From Candidatus Staskawiczbacteria bacterium (GTDB lineage: Bacteria > Patescibacteriota > Minisyncoccia > Minisyncoccales > Staskawiczbacteraceae): DNA of 44,340 nucleotides. The notes beneath the pieces were generated by a model. It worked only from the letters and a program-made list of their open reading frames with translations. It searched no databases and was not told the DNA's origin. Position 1 is the stretch's first letter; each line of letters starts with the position of its first letter. A program made the translations under genes and the position numbers. The stretch covers positions 1 through 44,340 of the forward strand of contig CAIXXY010000046.1 of the NCBI GenBank assembly GCA_903923535.1, written 5' to 3'. Positions 12,874 to 21,323 of the stretch are shown here, in pieces.

Positions 12874-14302
12874 AAAATTTTATAGATTTTTCTATTTGTT
12901 CTGCAACTGATAAAATCTTGTTTTCTTGAAAATGATTTCCGATAATCTGCAAACCAACCGGCAAATCGCCTGCTTTTCCTGCAGGCAAAGACAAAGCTGG
13001 CAAACCGGCCAAATTAACAGAAATTGTATAAATATCCATTAAGTACATTGCCAGCGGATCATCGGTTTTTTCTCCCAATTTAACTGGAAGAACAGGCGAA
13101 ACAGGACAGAATATCATATCCACCTTTTCAAAAGCTTTTTCAAAATCTTGCCTTATCAGCTGTCTGACTTCCTGAGCTTTTTTATAATAAGCATCATAGT
13201 ATCCAGACGACAAAGCATACGTTCCAATTAGAATTCTTCTTTTCACTTCGGGGCCTAAACCTTTTCCCCTACTTTTTAGATAAACATCCAGCAAATCTTT
13301 TGCGGGGTACCCTTTGGGTCCTGATAATCCGTACCTAATTCCATCAAATCTTGCCAGATTGGCTGAAGCCTCACAAGGTACGATAATATAATAACAAGCC
13401 AAAGCAAATTCGGCATTCGGCAGGCTTATTTCTATAATTTCAGCTCCTGCATCCTCTGCTTTTTTGATTGCATTTTTAATTATTTTTTCAACTTTAGGAT
13501 CCAAACCTTTTACAAAATATTCTTTTGGAACCCCGATGCGACAACCTTTTAATTCAAAATTCGAAATTCTAAATTCAAAATTCGCGCTGGTGGCATCCAT
13601 CTTATCTTTTCCAGAAAGTGTCTTAAAAACAATTTCTGCATCTTCAATGGTTTTTGCTATAGGACCAATTTGATCTAAAGATGAGGCGTGAGCAATCAGA
13701 CCATATCGAGATACAGCTCCATAGGTCGGTTTTAATCCAACAACTCCGCAATTTGACGAAGGCATCCTAATTGAGCCTCCTGTGTCGGAACCCAAAGCAA
13801 AGCAGGCCAAATTTGCAGCCACAGCAGCTCCAGACCCAGAGGAGCTTCCTCCAGCAACTCTTGTTTTGTCATGCGGATTTTTTGTCGGTCCAAATGCAGA
13901 ATTTTCTCCAGAGCCTCCCATTGTAAATTCATCAGTGTTTGTTTTTCCTAAAATTACCGCGCCTGCTTCTCTTAATTTTTTTACAACCGTAGCATTATAA
14001 GGAGCCACGTAATTTTCTAACATTTTTGAGGCAGCCGTGCATTTTTGGTCTTCAACTAAAATCGCGTCTTTTATAGCGCAAGGAATCCCGCAAAGCATTC
14101 CAAATTCTCCTGTCAATATTTTTCTGTCAGCTTCTTCTGCCTGTGCTAAAGCCAAATCTTCTGTAACCGACAAATAGGCGTTTATTTCTTTATCTAATTT
14201 TTTTATTTTTTCCAAATAGGCCTTAGTCAAATCAACAGAAGTAAATTCCTTGTTTTTTAATCCTTCGTGCGCCTGTTTAATTGTTAGTTCTGTCAGATTC
14301 AT
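12872..14302 (-). CDS. gatA: aspartyl/glutamyl-tRNA amidotransferase subunit A
   Basis: 476 residues, normal family length. GatA is the amidase that releases ammonia from glutamine for conversion of Glu-tRNA(Gln) or Asp-tRNA(Asn). The Ser-cisSer-Lys triad is visible: K78 (GIPCAIKDAI), S153 (GGSSSGSGAA) and S177 (GSDTGGSIR). C-terminal LSLPAGKAGDLPVGLQIIG is canonical apart from GKAG, encoded by a GCCTGC/GCAGGC palindrome. Around residue 248 an insert NFEFRISNFE is encoded by TTCAAAATTC-type intergenic words (about 13549-13583). It follows gatC; gatB is not in the window. Confidence 0.96.
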   Translation of the reverse strand: MNLTELTIKQAHEGLKNKEFTSVDLTKAYLEKIKKLDKEINAYLSVTEDLALAQAEEADRKILTGEFGMLCGIPCAIKDAILVEDQKCTAASKMLENYVAPYNATVVKKLREAGAVILGKTNTDEFTMGGSGENSAFGPTKNPHDKTRVAGGSSSGSGAAVAANLACFALGSDTGGSIRMPSSNCGVVGLKPTYGAVSRYGLIAHASSLDQIGPIAKTIEDAEIVFKTLSGKDKMDATSANFEFRISNFELKGCRIGVPKEYFVKGLDPKVEKIIKNAIKKAEDAGAEIIEISLPNAEFALACYYIIVPCEASANLARFDGIRYGLSGPKGYPAKDLLDVYLKSRGKGLGPEVKRRILIGTYALSSGYYDAYYKKAQEVRQLIRQDFEKAFEKVDMIFCPVSPVLPVKLGEKTDDPLAMYLMDIYTISVNLAGLPALSLPAGKAGDLPVGLQIIGNHFQENKILSVAEQIEKSIKF

Positions 14303-14409
14303 TAAATTATGAATTTTGAATTTTGTATCTTGTGGTTTGAATAGAATTTTGAATACAGAATTCTGAATTCTTTATTCTATTCTAAATTCTAATTTCCAAA
14401 TACTATATT
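14303..14409. repeat. gatC-gatA spacer of AATTTTGAAT/ATTCTAAATT words
   Basis: Imperfect inverted arms of TTTTGAAT-type and ATTCTAAAT-type words. The same kind of word sits inside the gatA coding region. Confidence 0.6.
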
Positions 14410-14691
14410 CTACAATATTGTCTTAACCTTTATATAATCATCTTTTTTATCCGGAGCTGCTGCCATTATTTTTTCTGTTAAACTGGCATTTCTCGGCAAG
14501 ATTTCGTCTTTTCGGGCTTGTCCGCCTAACTTATTTTCTTGCAAAATTTTATCAGGTGAAGGAGCTTTATTAAGCAAATTAAAATAATCTAAAATTGCCG
14601 ACAGATCTTTCTGCATTTTTTCCACTTCATTTTCCGTTAATTCCAGCCTTGCGAGTTTAGCTATATGTTCTACCTCTTCTTTGGAAATCAT
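14410..14691 (-). CDS. gatC: aspartyl/glutamyl-tRNA amidotransferase subunit C
   Basis: 93 residues, usual size. Begins MISKEEVEHIAKLARLELTE with the standard GatC motif (H-I-A-x-L-A-R-L-x-L), then a helix DLSAILDYFNLLN. GatC wraps GatA and GatB and stabilises the amidotransferase. It is upstream of gatA on the same strand. A GGQARKDEILPRN segment occupies the position of the usual R-x-D ... N-x-A region. Confidence 0.93.
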   Translation of the reverse strand: MISKEEVEHIAKLARLELTENEVEKMQKDLSAILDYFNLLNKAPSPDKILQENKLGGQARKDEILPRNASLTEKIMAAAPDKKDDYIKVKTIL

Positions 14692-14728
14692 TTGATTATA
14701 ATAACAGATTTTTTCAGCAATGAAAATA

Positions 14729-14757
14729 TTGACAATAGATTATTATTGTTATATTAT
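14729..14757 (+). promoter_or_regulatory. promoter of the 68-residue membrane protein gene
   Basis: TTGACA (14729-14734), 17-base spacer, TATTAT (14752-14757). The leader then has a TTGGGT/ACCCAA hairpin (about 14799-14817) before the ATG. Confidence 0.75.
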
Positions 14758-14844
14758 TATATATCGTGAAATTTTGAACTGAACCTTCCCAATATATTTG
14801 GGTTACTATTACCCAATTAAAGCTCAAAATAGCAGGAGAATATC

Positions 14845-15051
14845 ATGGCAACTTCAACAATAGTTCTTTTGGCAATTTGTGGTGTTTTTTGTCTAATCGG
14901 CATTATCACCCGACAAGAATGGCTTGTGGCAATGTCTTTGTGTCCAATATGTTTGGTAATATTTCTTGGGATATGGTATTGGATCTGGCCAATTCCAGAA
15001 AATCCTACACCGGCATGCTTTCGTGTGTTTCCAACACATCCTCCATGGTGA
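14845..15051 (+). CDS. small two-helix membrane protein
   Basis: 68 residues, not recognised. Two hydrophobic helices (about 5-21 and 28-48, separated by TRQEW) and a proline-rich tail FPTHPPW. Supported by a strong consensus promoter 100 bases upstream, a good Shine-Dalgarno (AGGAG eight bases before the ATG, rare in this window) and a GTTCTCGC/GCGAGAAC hairpin just after the stop. One of only three plus-strand genes here. No function can be proposed; small size and strong expression signals fit a holin-like or stress membrane peptide, but that is speculation. Confidence 0.7.
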   Translation: MATSTIVLLAICGVFCLIGIITRQEWLVAMSLCPICLVIFLGIWYWIWPIPENPTPACFRVFPTHPPW

Positions 15052-15059
15052 GTCCAAAA

Positions 15060-15148
15060 GTTCTCGCTTCGGCGAGAACAGGCCGTCGCGCGAATTCATT
15101 TTCGCTCGATGGCATTTTTTTTATAAAAATATCCCGCGAAGCGGGATA
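15060..15148. terminator. two hairpins between the plus-strand peptide gene and mreB
   Basis: GTTCTCGC/GCGAGAAC with a TTCG loop (15060-15079) follows the plus-strand gene. TATCCCGC/GCGGGATA (15130-15148), followed on the minus strand by ATTTTTAT, is a terminator for the mreB operon. Confidence 0.7.
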
Positions 15149-15190
15149 CCTTATTATTGAAAATTTAAAATTGGCAATTGAAAATTAATT

Positions 15191-16252
15191 TTAGAATGAT
15201 ACTTCGCCTTCTTCATCTTTTGACATTACTTCAGCTAATGTATCGATATTTTCCAAAGCAATGCCGGCTCCCCTCACAACCGAAGTTAAAGGATCATCAA
15301 CTATTTTGCACGGCATTTTAGTTTCTTTTGAAATTAAAGCATCAAGCCCTTTTAATAAAGAACCTCCGCCAGACAAATAAATTCCATTAGACATTACATC
15401 AGATAATAACTCGGGCGGAGTTTCCTCAATTGTTATTTTTATGGCTGCAATAATTTGTTTTATAGATCGTTCTAATGCCCTTTGAACATCATCATTAAAA
15501 ATCACAACTTCTTCCGGCAGTCCTGTAACTAAATTTCTTCCTCTCATTGGCATTTCTTTTTTTTCTTTTAGAGGCATTGCTGAACCGATATTCATTTTAA
15601 TTAATTCTGCAGTTCTTTCTCCGATCATAAGCTTATATTCTTTTTGAGCAAACTGCACAATATCGTCATTTAATTTATCTCCGGCAATTCTCAAGCTTTT
15701 GAAAGCCACAATTCCCCCCAAAGATATGATTGCCACTTCTGTTGTTCCTCCGCCAATATCAACAATAAAATTTCCTCCGGCTTCCTGAATTGGCAATTTT
15801 GTGCCTATCGCAGAGGCCAAGGGCTCTTCAATTAAAAATACTGTTCTGGCTCCGGCATTTTTTGCCGCATCTCTGACGGCTTTTCTCTCAACTTCAGTAA
15901 CCCCGCAAGGAATGCCGATTATTACTCTGGGCATAAAGCCCAATCCAAAAATTTTTTTGCCGCTGGCAGCCGCTTTTTCAATAAAATATTTCAACATCTG
16001 CTCTGTTACTTCAAAGTCAGAAATAACTCCGTTAACCAAAGGTCTTGTAGCAGAAATATATGCTGGTGTTCGTCCTACCATTTTTTTTGCTTCTTCGCCA
16101 ATAGCTAAAATCTGGCCAGTTTTATTGTTCACAGCCACCACCGACGGCTCATTGATGATTATTCCCCTGTCTTTTACATAAACCAAAGAATTAGCGGTGC
16201 CTAAATCAATCGCCATATCAATCGATAATAATGAGGATAGCTTCTTAAACAT
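15191..16252 (-). CDS. mreB: rod shape-determining protein MreB (copy 1)
   Basis: 353 residues, full length. Actin-fold ATPase that organises cell-wall synthesis at the membrane. Visible motifs: phosphate-1 IDLGTANSLVYVKDRGI, phosphate-2 FIVDIGGGTTEVAIISLGG, adenosine segment GIYLSGGGSLLKGLDALI, and EEPLASAIGT. The start ATG at 16252 directly abuts the proS stop (TAA ATG), so it is last in the murA-mreB-holB-frr-rseP-proS-mreB run. A second paralogue lies at 20150-21157. Confidence 0.97.
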   Translation of the reverse strand: MFKKLSSLLSIDMAIDLGTANSLVYVKDRGIIINEPSVVAVNNKTGQILAIGEEAKKMVGRTPAYISATRPLVNGVISDFEVTEQMLKYFIEKAAASGKKIFGLGFMPRVIIGIPCGVTEVERKAVRDAAKNAGARTVFLIEEPLASAIGTKLPIQEAGGNFIVDIGGGTTEVAIISLGGIVAFKSLRIAGDKLNDDIVQFAQKEYKLMIGERTAELIKMNIGSAMPLKEKKEMPMRGRNLVTGLPEEVVIFNDDVQRALERSIKQIIAAIKITIEETPPELLSDVMSNGIYLSGGGSLLKGLDALISKETKMPCKIVDDPLTSVVRGAGIALENIDTLAEVMSKDEEGEVSF

Positions 16253-17533
16253 TTATTTAAAAAGTTTTGATAATTGTTTTATTTTTACTAACTTCGTGGA
16301 TTTTTTGTTTCTTTCTTTTACTTCAACTGAATTTTTGGCTAATGTTTTTTCTGAAACAACAATTCTATAAGGAATGCCAATCAAGTCAGCTTCTGCAAAT
16401 TTTTCCCCGGCCGACTTATCTTCCCTATCATCGTATAATACTTGAATGCCCTGTTTTTGTAAATCTTGATATATTTTTTCAGCCGTGGCTTTAACTTTTT
16501 TTGCTTGTCCTGAGCCTGTCGAAGGATTTATTTCTATTAAATGAACCAAAAATGGTGCAATTTCTTTCGGCCATATAATTCCCTTTTCATCGTGACTTGC
16601 TTCAACAACAGCTCCTATTGACCTGCCCAATCCAATCCCATAACAGCCCATAATAACCGGTTTTTCCGAGCCATCGCTATCTTTAAATTTTAAATCAAAT
16701 GGCAAAGAATATTTTGTTCCAAGCTTAAAAATATTCCCAACTTCTACTGCCTTTTTTTCTACAAAGCTGTCTGAACTGCAATTCGGACAAGCTGGAGTTT
16801 CATTTTTTATTTCTTTATTAACAGCTGTTTTACATTTATTACATATATAAATTATATCTTCGCCTGCGTCTGTAACCATCTGAAATTCATGAGAATATTT
16901 TGAAAAAGTCCCGCCAGAAGCCAAAGTCAGATAAGTTTGTTTCCCAATCCCCAACTCTTTAAAAATATTGAAATAAACTTTTATCATCTTCTCATAATAT
17001 TTATCCAGATCTTCCTGGTTTGCATGGAAAGAATATAAATCTTTCATCAAAAATTCTCTGGTCCTTAAAAGGCCTGACTTTGCCCTTAGTTCGTCTCTGA
17101 ATTTTGTTTGTATCTGAAAAACAGAAATAGGCAGGTCGCGATATGAAAAAACATTTTTTTTAGCCAAAGGAGAAACAACTTCCTCATGCGTAGGGCCTAA
17201 AGCATATTCTTTGTCTCCTGAACCATTAACCTTGAATAAAACATCCAAATTATTCCATCTCCCGGTTTTTATCCAATTTTCTTTCGGCTGTAAAACCGGC
17301 ATTAAAATTTCCTGGCCTCCAGCGTCTATCATATTTTTCCTGATTATATTCTCAACATTTTTCAATACCGAAAATCCCAAAGGCAAAAAGCTATAAACTC
17401 CGGCCATTAATTGATCGATAAATCCCGCGTTCACAAGTAATTCATTAGAAATTGCCGATTTTTCCTCGCCCGTCCGAAGCTCGGAAGCGAAGGAGGGTTT
17501 ATTTGTTTTATAGAATAATTTTGATTGCAGCAT
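16253..17533 (-). CDS. proS: prolyl-tRNA synthetase (short form)
   Basis: Class II synthetase charging tRNA-Pro. From ATG 17533 it is 426 residues; the bacterial type with editing domain is about 570, so the INS editing insertion between motifs 2 and 3 is missing. Motif 2 region FRDELRAKSGLLRTREFLMKD and motif 3 GCYGIGLGRSIGAVVE are clear; a zinc-ribbon-like CNKC ... CPNC is present in the middle. An upstream in-frame ATG (17596) was rejected because the extra residues are just the translated two-hairpin repeat. Near residue 342 a PSTGSGQ insert is encoded by a TCCTGAGCCTGTCGAAGGA palindrome. Confidence 0.93.
   Translation of the reverse strand: MLQSKLFYKTNKPSFASELRTGEEKSAISNELLVNAGFIDQLMAGVYSFLPLGFSVLKNVENIIRKNMIDAGGQEILMPVLQPKENWIKTGRWNNLDVLFKVNGSGDKEYALGPTHEEVVSPLAKKNVFSYRDLPISVFQIQTKFRDELRAKSGLLRTREFLMKDLYSFHANQEDLDKYYEKMIKVYFNIFKELGIGKQTYLTLASGGTFSKYSHEFQMVTDAGEDIIYICNKCKTAVNKEIKNETPACPNCSSDSFVEKKAVEVGNIFKLGTKYSLPFDLKFKDSDGSEKPVIMGCYGIGLGRSIGAVVEASHDEKGIIWPKEIAPFLVHLIEINPSTGSGQAKKVKATAEKIYQDLQKQGIQVLYDDREDKSAGEKFAEADLIGIPYRIVVSEKTLAKNSVEVKERNKKSTKLVKIKQLSKLFK
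16508..16526. repeat. CCTGAGCCTGTCGAAGG repeat inside proS
   Basis: Imperfect palindrome TCCTGAGCCTGTCGAAGGA, in frame, encoding NPSTGSGQA. Copies at 18236-18254 (rseP), 25736-25754 and 37797-37816 (tpiA). Confidence 0.85.
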
Positions 17534-17589
17534 ATGATTTATGAACGAAGTGAATAAATCATCCCGAGCCCGCAGGCGAGGGAATGCCT
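17531..17589 (-). repeat. two-hairpin 5' leader repeat of proS
   Basis: Minus strand: GGCATTCCCTCGC ... GGGCTCGGGAT, then GATTTAT/ATAAATC closing over TCACTTCGTTC, then ATG of proS. Same family as the leaders of murA, rplO, rpsD, rpsH and the Cas4-like gene. Confidence 0.8.
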
Positions 17590-17599
17590 TATCCATCGT

Positions 17600-18757
17600 T
17601 TATCTTTGCAAACTTGATTTTAAAAAGTCTGTAAAGCGCGGTATGTCAAATTTTATTGTTATAAAAAGAGACAAAGCAATTAATATTATGAAGAATATCA
17701 TCGTAATCCCCTGTTCTACTTTTACTGAAACTGGCTTGCCTTTTATTTTTTCAATTAATAGAAATACCAATTTTCCTCCGTCTAATGCTGGTATGGGAAA
17801 TAAATTAAATATAGCTATAAACACGCAGATCATTCCGATAAAATATAAAAAGAAACCTATTCCATAACTCGCCGCATTAGCTAAAAATACCGTAATTCCT
17901 AAGGGCCCTGCGAAAGAGGCTCCTTCCGGCGTGCCCTTTCCCCCTATTAAATTTATCAAAACAGAATATAATCCTGCCAAAGCATTAACTGTTGTCTGCC
18001 AGGTATAAATTGTTCCTTGAATAGGAGCCATATACCAAGAAGTTTTTTTAATAAGAGTTGCCATTCTTTCCAACCCAACTCCAACTGCGCCTTGGTCAGC
18101 GGGCGGATTAACTCTTGGCGTTAAATTAACGTCAAAAACTTTGCCATTCCTGTCAATCGTTATTGTTATTTCTTTTCCTTTATTATCGCCTGTAATTTTC
18201 TGGAAATCAGCAATTTTATTAATTTTTATAACTTGCCCTGAGCCTGTTGAAGGGTCTAAACTTCCAACTTTAATATCTTTTATCGTGTCTGCAATTTTCA
18301 ATCCTGCCTGGCTTGCCGGAGAATTTTGAGAAATCGCAACCACTTTTACCTGCACATTAGTTAATCCTTGCACATCTTGATCGCCCACCGGTAGATCAGT
18401 TCCCATTGCAAAAACAACAGAAAAAATAATTATGGCAGCTATCCAGAATGCCGCAACTCCGCCTATAACAATTAAAACTCTCTGCCAAATTTTTAAATTC
18501 ATAAAACTTCTGTAATCGTCCACTCCACCTTCTTCTCCATAAATTCTGACAAATGCTCCAAGGGGAAGCCAGTTTATAGAATAAATTGTCTCTCCAATTT
18601 TCTTTCCAAATAATCTTGGTGGATATCCAATGCCAAATTCATCAACCCTTACTCCAAATTTTTTAGCTATTATAAAATGCCCGAATTCATGAATAATCAT
18701 CAAGGCGATTAAGCTTAAAAAGGCAATGGCAAAAATTAAAATTGAAGATATCATCAA
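17600..18757 (-). CDS. rseP: RIP metalloprotease RseP (site-2 protease family)
   Basis: 385 residues. Intramembrane zinc protease that cleaves membrane-bound regulators or signal-peptide remnants. Helix 1 carries the zinc motif HEFGH (23-27), a single PDZ domain spans about 125-205 (NVQVKVVAISQNSPASQAGLKIADTI), and the second motif NLFPIPALDGGK supplies the zinc aspartate near residue 322. Four membrane helices. Within the PDZ domain, DPSTGSGQV is encoded by the CCCTGAGCCTGTTGAAGGG palindrome (18236-18254). Eight bases downstream of frr, ahead of proS. Confidence 0.94.
   Translation of the reverse strand: MMISSILIFAIAFLSLIALMIIHEFGHFIIAKKFGVRVDEFGIGYPPRLFGKKIGETIYSINWLPLGAFVRIYGEEGGVDDYRSFMNLKIWQRVLIVIGGVAAFWIAAIIIFSVVFAMGTDLPVGDQDVQGLTNVQVKVVAISQNSPASQAGLKIADTIKDIKVGSLDPSTGSGQVIKINKIADFQKITGDNKGKEITITIDRNGKVFDVNLTPRVNPPADQGAVGVGLERMATLIKKTSWYMAPIQGTIYTWQTTVNALAGLYSVLINLIGGKGTPEGASFAGPLGITVFLANAASYGIGFFLYFIGMICVFIAIFNLFPIPALDGGKLVFLLIEKIKGKPVSVKVEQGITMIFFIILIALSLFITIKFDIPRFTDFLKSSLQR
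18236..18254. repeat. CCTGAGCCTGTTGAAGG repeat inside rseP
   Basis: In-frame copy of the same palindrome as in proS, giving the same PSTGSGQ heptapeptide in an unrelated protein. Confidence 0.85.
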
Positions 18758-18764
18758 ATTGATT

Positions 18765-19319
18765 TTAAATTAATTCGTTCTTCTTTTTCTCTACTAAATT
18801 TTTTATTTTTTCCTGGTAATCATCAACCACTTTCTGCAATTCATCTTTTCCACGGAATTTGTCATCTTCTGAAATCTGTTTTTCTTTCTGGGCTGTCTGT
18901 ATTTTATTCCATGCATCTTCCCTTTGCCTCCTTATCGTTTGTTTTGCCTGTTCTGCTTTTTCATTTAAAATTTTACCCAAAGATTGCCGATATTCTTCTG
19001 TCAGCATAGGCAGATTTAACCGGATAATATTTTTATCAACAGCGCAAGACATTCCCAACCCTGATTGGGAAATTGCTTTTTCTATCGGTTCTATATATGA
19101 AACATCCCATGGCTGTATGACTAGCTGGTTTGTCTGCGGAGTAGAAATTGCACCCAGTTGTTTTATTGTAAATTTTGAACCGAAAGCATTTACTTCTATG
19201 TCTTCAACTAAAGTTGGAGAAGCGCGTGATGTGCGTATTTTTGCCAGTTCTCCTTCTAAAAATTTGAAAGATTTTTCAATTTCCGGTTTTACTTTGTCTA
19301 TAAATTCTTTATACGACAT
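18765..19319 (-). CDS. frr: ribosome recycling factor
   Basis: 184 residues, standard length. Splits post-termination ribosomes with EF-G. Canonical three-helix bundle sequence: KSFKFLEGELAKIRTSRASP-type start (K-x-R-T-G/S-R-A), QLGAISTPQTNQLVIQPWD, GLGMSCAVDKNIIRLNLPMLTEEYRQSLGKIL, and the C-terminal long helix. In many bacteria frr follows pyrH; here it sits between holB and rseP. Confidence 0.97.
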   Translation of the reverse strand: MSYKEFIDKVKPEIEKSFKFLEGELAKIRTSRASPTLVEDIEVNAFGSKFTIKQLGAISTPQTNQLVIQPWDVSYIEPIEKAISQSGLGMSCAVDKNIIRLNLPMLTEEYRQSLGKILNEKAEQAKQTIRRQREDAWNKIQTAQKEKQISEDDKFRGKDELQKVVDDYQEKIKNLVEKKKNELI

Positions 19320-19321
19320 TG

Positions 19322-19412
19322 TTATAGCTGATCGAAATGTTCTATCGCTCCGCTTGTTCTAAATGAATTATTTTCAATTAGAACAGTTAGAACAATTCGA
19401 ACATTTAGAACA
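19322..19412. repeat. holB-frr spacer hairpin of TTAGAACAN words
   Basis: Right arm is four 9-base words TTAGAACAG, TTAGAACAA, TTCGAACAT, TTAGAACAT; the left arm has GTTCTAAAT and TGTTCTAT. A clear example of a locus-specific tandem-word hairpin. Confidence 0.75.
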
Positions 19413-20150
19413 TTAAATTTCCATTAATAATATTTCTAAAGCCAACTTTGGATTGGCATTCGTAAAAATCAATTTATTGTTTATTTCTTCTGACAATTCC
19501 AAAAATTTATTAGCTTTTTTGTCTGAAAAATCATTTAACAGTTTATTGCGGAAATATTTTTGCATTACTTCTACAATTTCAACTGCATTTTGTTTTTCAA
19601 AATCTATCCCTTTCACATATTTAAATTTGTCAGCTAAATTTGAATTAATTACGGGCAATAAATCTTTTAAAATTTCCTGTTCTTTTCTTAATCTTTCCGG
19701 ATTTTCCGGAAGATCTTTTGGCTTGAAAAATTTAATCTGCTGGCATCTTGAAATAATTGTCGGCAATAGCATATCAGGTTTTGAAGAAATCAAGATAAGC
19801 AGTGTCTTACCTTTGGGCTCTTCCAGCGTTTTTAAAAAACAGCTCTGCGCCTCCTGATTCATTTTCTCGGCCTCGTCAACAATTACCATTTTAATTCCGC
19901 CGTTGTACGACTTGTAAGCCAAAAAATTTTGAACTTCTCTTATTTGTGAAATGTCAATTTCGGTTTTGTCTTCTTTTTTTGTAACTATTTTTAAATCTGG
20001 AAATTTACACCCAATAAATTCTGCGAATTCCAAAGCAAATGTCTTTTTCCCAATTTCGCGCGACCCTGTAAATAAATACGCATGCGAAAGCTGGTTCAAT
20101 TCAAATTTATTCTTTAAAAATTCCCATTGTTTTCTATGGCCTATAATCAT
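19413..20150 (-). CDS. holB: DNA polymerase III delta' subunit-like clamp-loader ATPase
   Basis: 245 residues, AAA+ fold. Begins MIIGHRKQWEFLKNKFELNQLSHAYLFTG-type (split here), with a degenerate P-loop GSREIGKKTFA, Walker-B-like KMVIVDEAEKMNQEAQ, and the sensor-1/SRC motif IISRCQQI, as in delta'. The zinc-binding cysteines of gamma/tau are absent. Shorter than E. coli HolB (334), lacking most of the C-terminal collar. Its ATG overlaps the mreB stop (TAATG), suggesting coupling. Confidence 0.85.
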   Translation of the reverse strand: MIIGHRKQWEFLKNKFELNQLSHAYLFTGSREIGKKTFALEFAEFIGCKFPDLKIVTKKEDKTEIDISQIREVQNFLAYKSYNGGIKMVIVDEAEKMNQEAQSCFLKTLEEPKGKTLLILISSKPDMLLPTIISRCQQIKFFKPKDLPENPERLRKEQEILKDLLPVINSNLADKFKYVKGIDFEKQNAVEIVEVMQKYFRNKLLNDFSDKKANKFLELSEEINNKLIFTNANPKLALEILLMEI

Positions 20151-21157
20151 TACTTTTTTGACATTACAACTTTTTTGTATTCTTCTAAATTTTCAAGAAC
20201 AATTCCAGTTCCTTTCACAACGCAAAAAAGCGGCTCTTCTGCCACAAAGCAAGGAACTCCTGTGCTTTGGGCAACTAATTCATTAATCTTTGGAAGCAAG
20301 GAACCTCCGCCTGCCATAATAATTCCCTTATTCATTATATCAGCAGAAAGCTCCGGAGGAGTTTCTGCCAACACATGCTTTACGGCCTGCATTATTTCAG
20401 CTAAAACATCTGATATAGCTTCGCAGACTTCATTATTGGATATTTTAATGTTTCTCGGCAGGCCCAAAATTAAATCTCTGCCCTGTATTTCTAGAAATCT
20501 CAACTCTTTTTGCGGAAGGGCCGTGCCTACTTTTATTTTTATTTCTTCAGCTGACTGGGTTCCAATTGCCAAATTATATTTTTTCTTTATATACTCTGTT
20601 ATTGCTGCATCAATTTTGTCTCCTGCAACTCTCACAGAATGCCATGTAACAATTCCCCCCAAAGAAATTACCGCAACCTCCGAAGTGCCTCCCCCAATAT
20701 CAACTATCATATGCCCTGAACAGGAATTGATTGGAATACCAGCTCCAATGGCGGCTAAAATCGGCTCTTTGGCAACATAAGCTGATTTTGCTCCTGCTGA
20801 TAAAGCTGCCTCAATTACAGCCCTTCTTTCTGTGCTAGTAATTCCTGCCGGAACAGAAATAACTAATTCTGGCTTGAATATTTTTAATCCTGAACTGGTT
20901 TTATTTATAAAATATTTCATCATCGCCTGCGTGACCTTGTAATCAGCGATTACGCCGTCTTTAAGAGGCCTGTAAACTTTGATATCAGCTGGAGTTCTGC
21001 CAATCATTTCTTTAGCGTGTTCTCCAATTGCTAAAATTTTATTTCCGGTCAAAGAAACAGCCACAACAGACGGCTCATATAAAACAACCCCCTTACCCTG
21101 AATATAGACAAGAGAATTGCATGTGCCTAAATCAATTGCAATTTTATTATTGAACAT
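20150..21157 (-). CDS. mreB: MreB-family actin-like protein (copy 2)
   Basis: 335 residues. MreB fold motifs: IDLGTCNSLVYIQGKGV, MIVDIGGGTSEVAVISLGG, GIIMAGGGSLLPKINEL. Clearly homologous to the copy at 15191-16252 but diverged, so probably a functional paralogue (MreB/Mbl-like) rather than a recent duplicate. It follows murA and overlaps holB by one base. Carrying two MreB-type filaments in one operon with murA points to a walled, possibly elongated cell. Confidence 0.95.
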   Translation of the reverse strand: MFNNKIAIDLGTCNSLVYIQGKGVVLYEPSVVAVSLTGNKILAIGEHAKEMIGRTPADIKVYRPLKDGVIADYKVTQAMMKYFINKTSSGLKIFKPELVISVPAGITSTERRAVIEAALSAGAKSAYVAKEPILAAIGAGIPINSCSGHMIVDIGGGTSEVAVISLGGIVTWHSVRVAGDKIDAAITEYIKKKYNLAIGTQSAEEIKIKVGTALPQKELRFLEIQGRDLILGLPRNIKISNNEVCEAISDVLAEIMQAVKHVLAETPPELSADIMNKGIIMAGGGSLLPKINELVAQSTGVPCFVAEEPLFCVVKGTGIVLENLEEYKKVVMSKK

Positions 21158-21159
21158 GA

Positions 21160-21323
21160 TAAAAAATTATTCTAATTATTCTAATTGCTCTAATTATTCT
21201 ATTTAATTCCGCAGAATTACAGCTATGTAATAAGCGGTTCTAATAATTTCTAATATCTAATTTCTAAAAAACCCTTAGACATTTTGGCATTGATATTTGA
21301 TTAGGTTAATTAGAATAATTAGG
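21160..21323. repeat. murA-mreB spacer hairpin of CTAATTNNN words
   Basis: Left arm CTAATTATT, CTAATTGCT, CTAATTATT; right arm three NNNAATTAG words. Third member of the set with 703-851 and 7375-7511. Confidence 0.75.

Noticed and set aside
14877-15188. 103-residue plus-strand ORF overlapping the small membrane protein
   Set aside because: Different frame; the 68-residue ORF at 14845 has the Shine-Dalgarno and membrane helices.
17534-17596. Longer N-terminus of ProS (and similarly of L15 at 41967, S4 at 32607, S8 at 44092, Adk at 40113)
   Set aside because: The extra residues are translations of the leader repeat or tandem-word spacer, and homologues start at the internal ATG.
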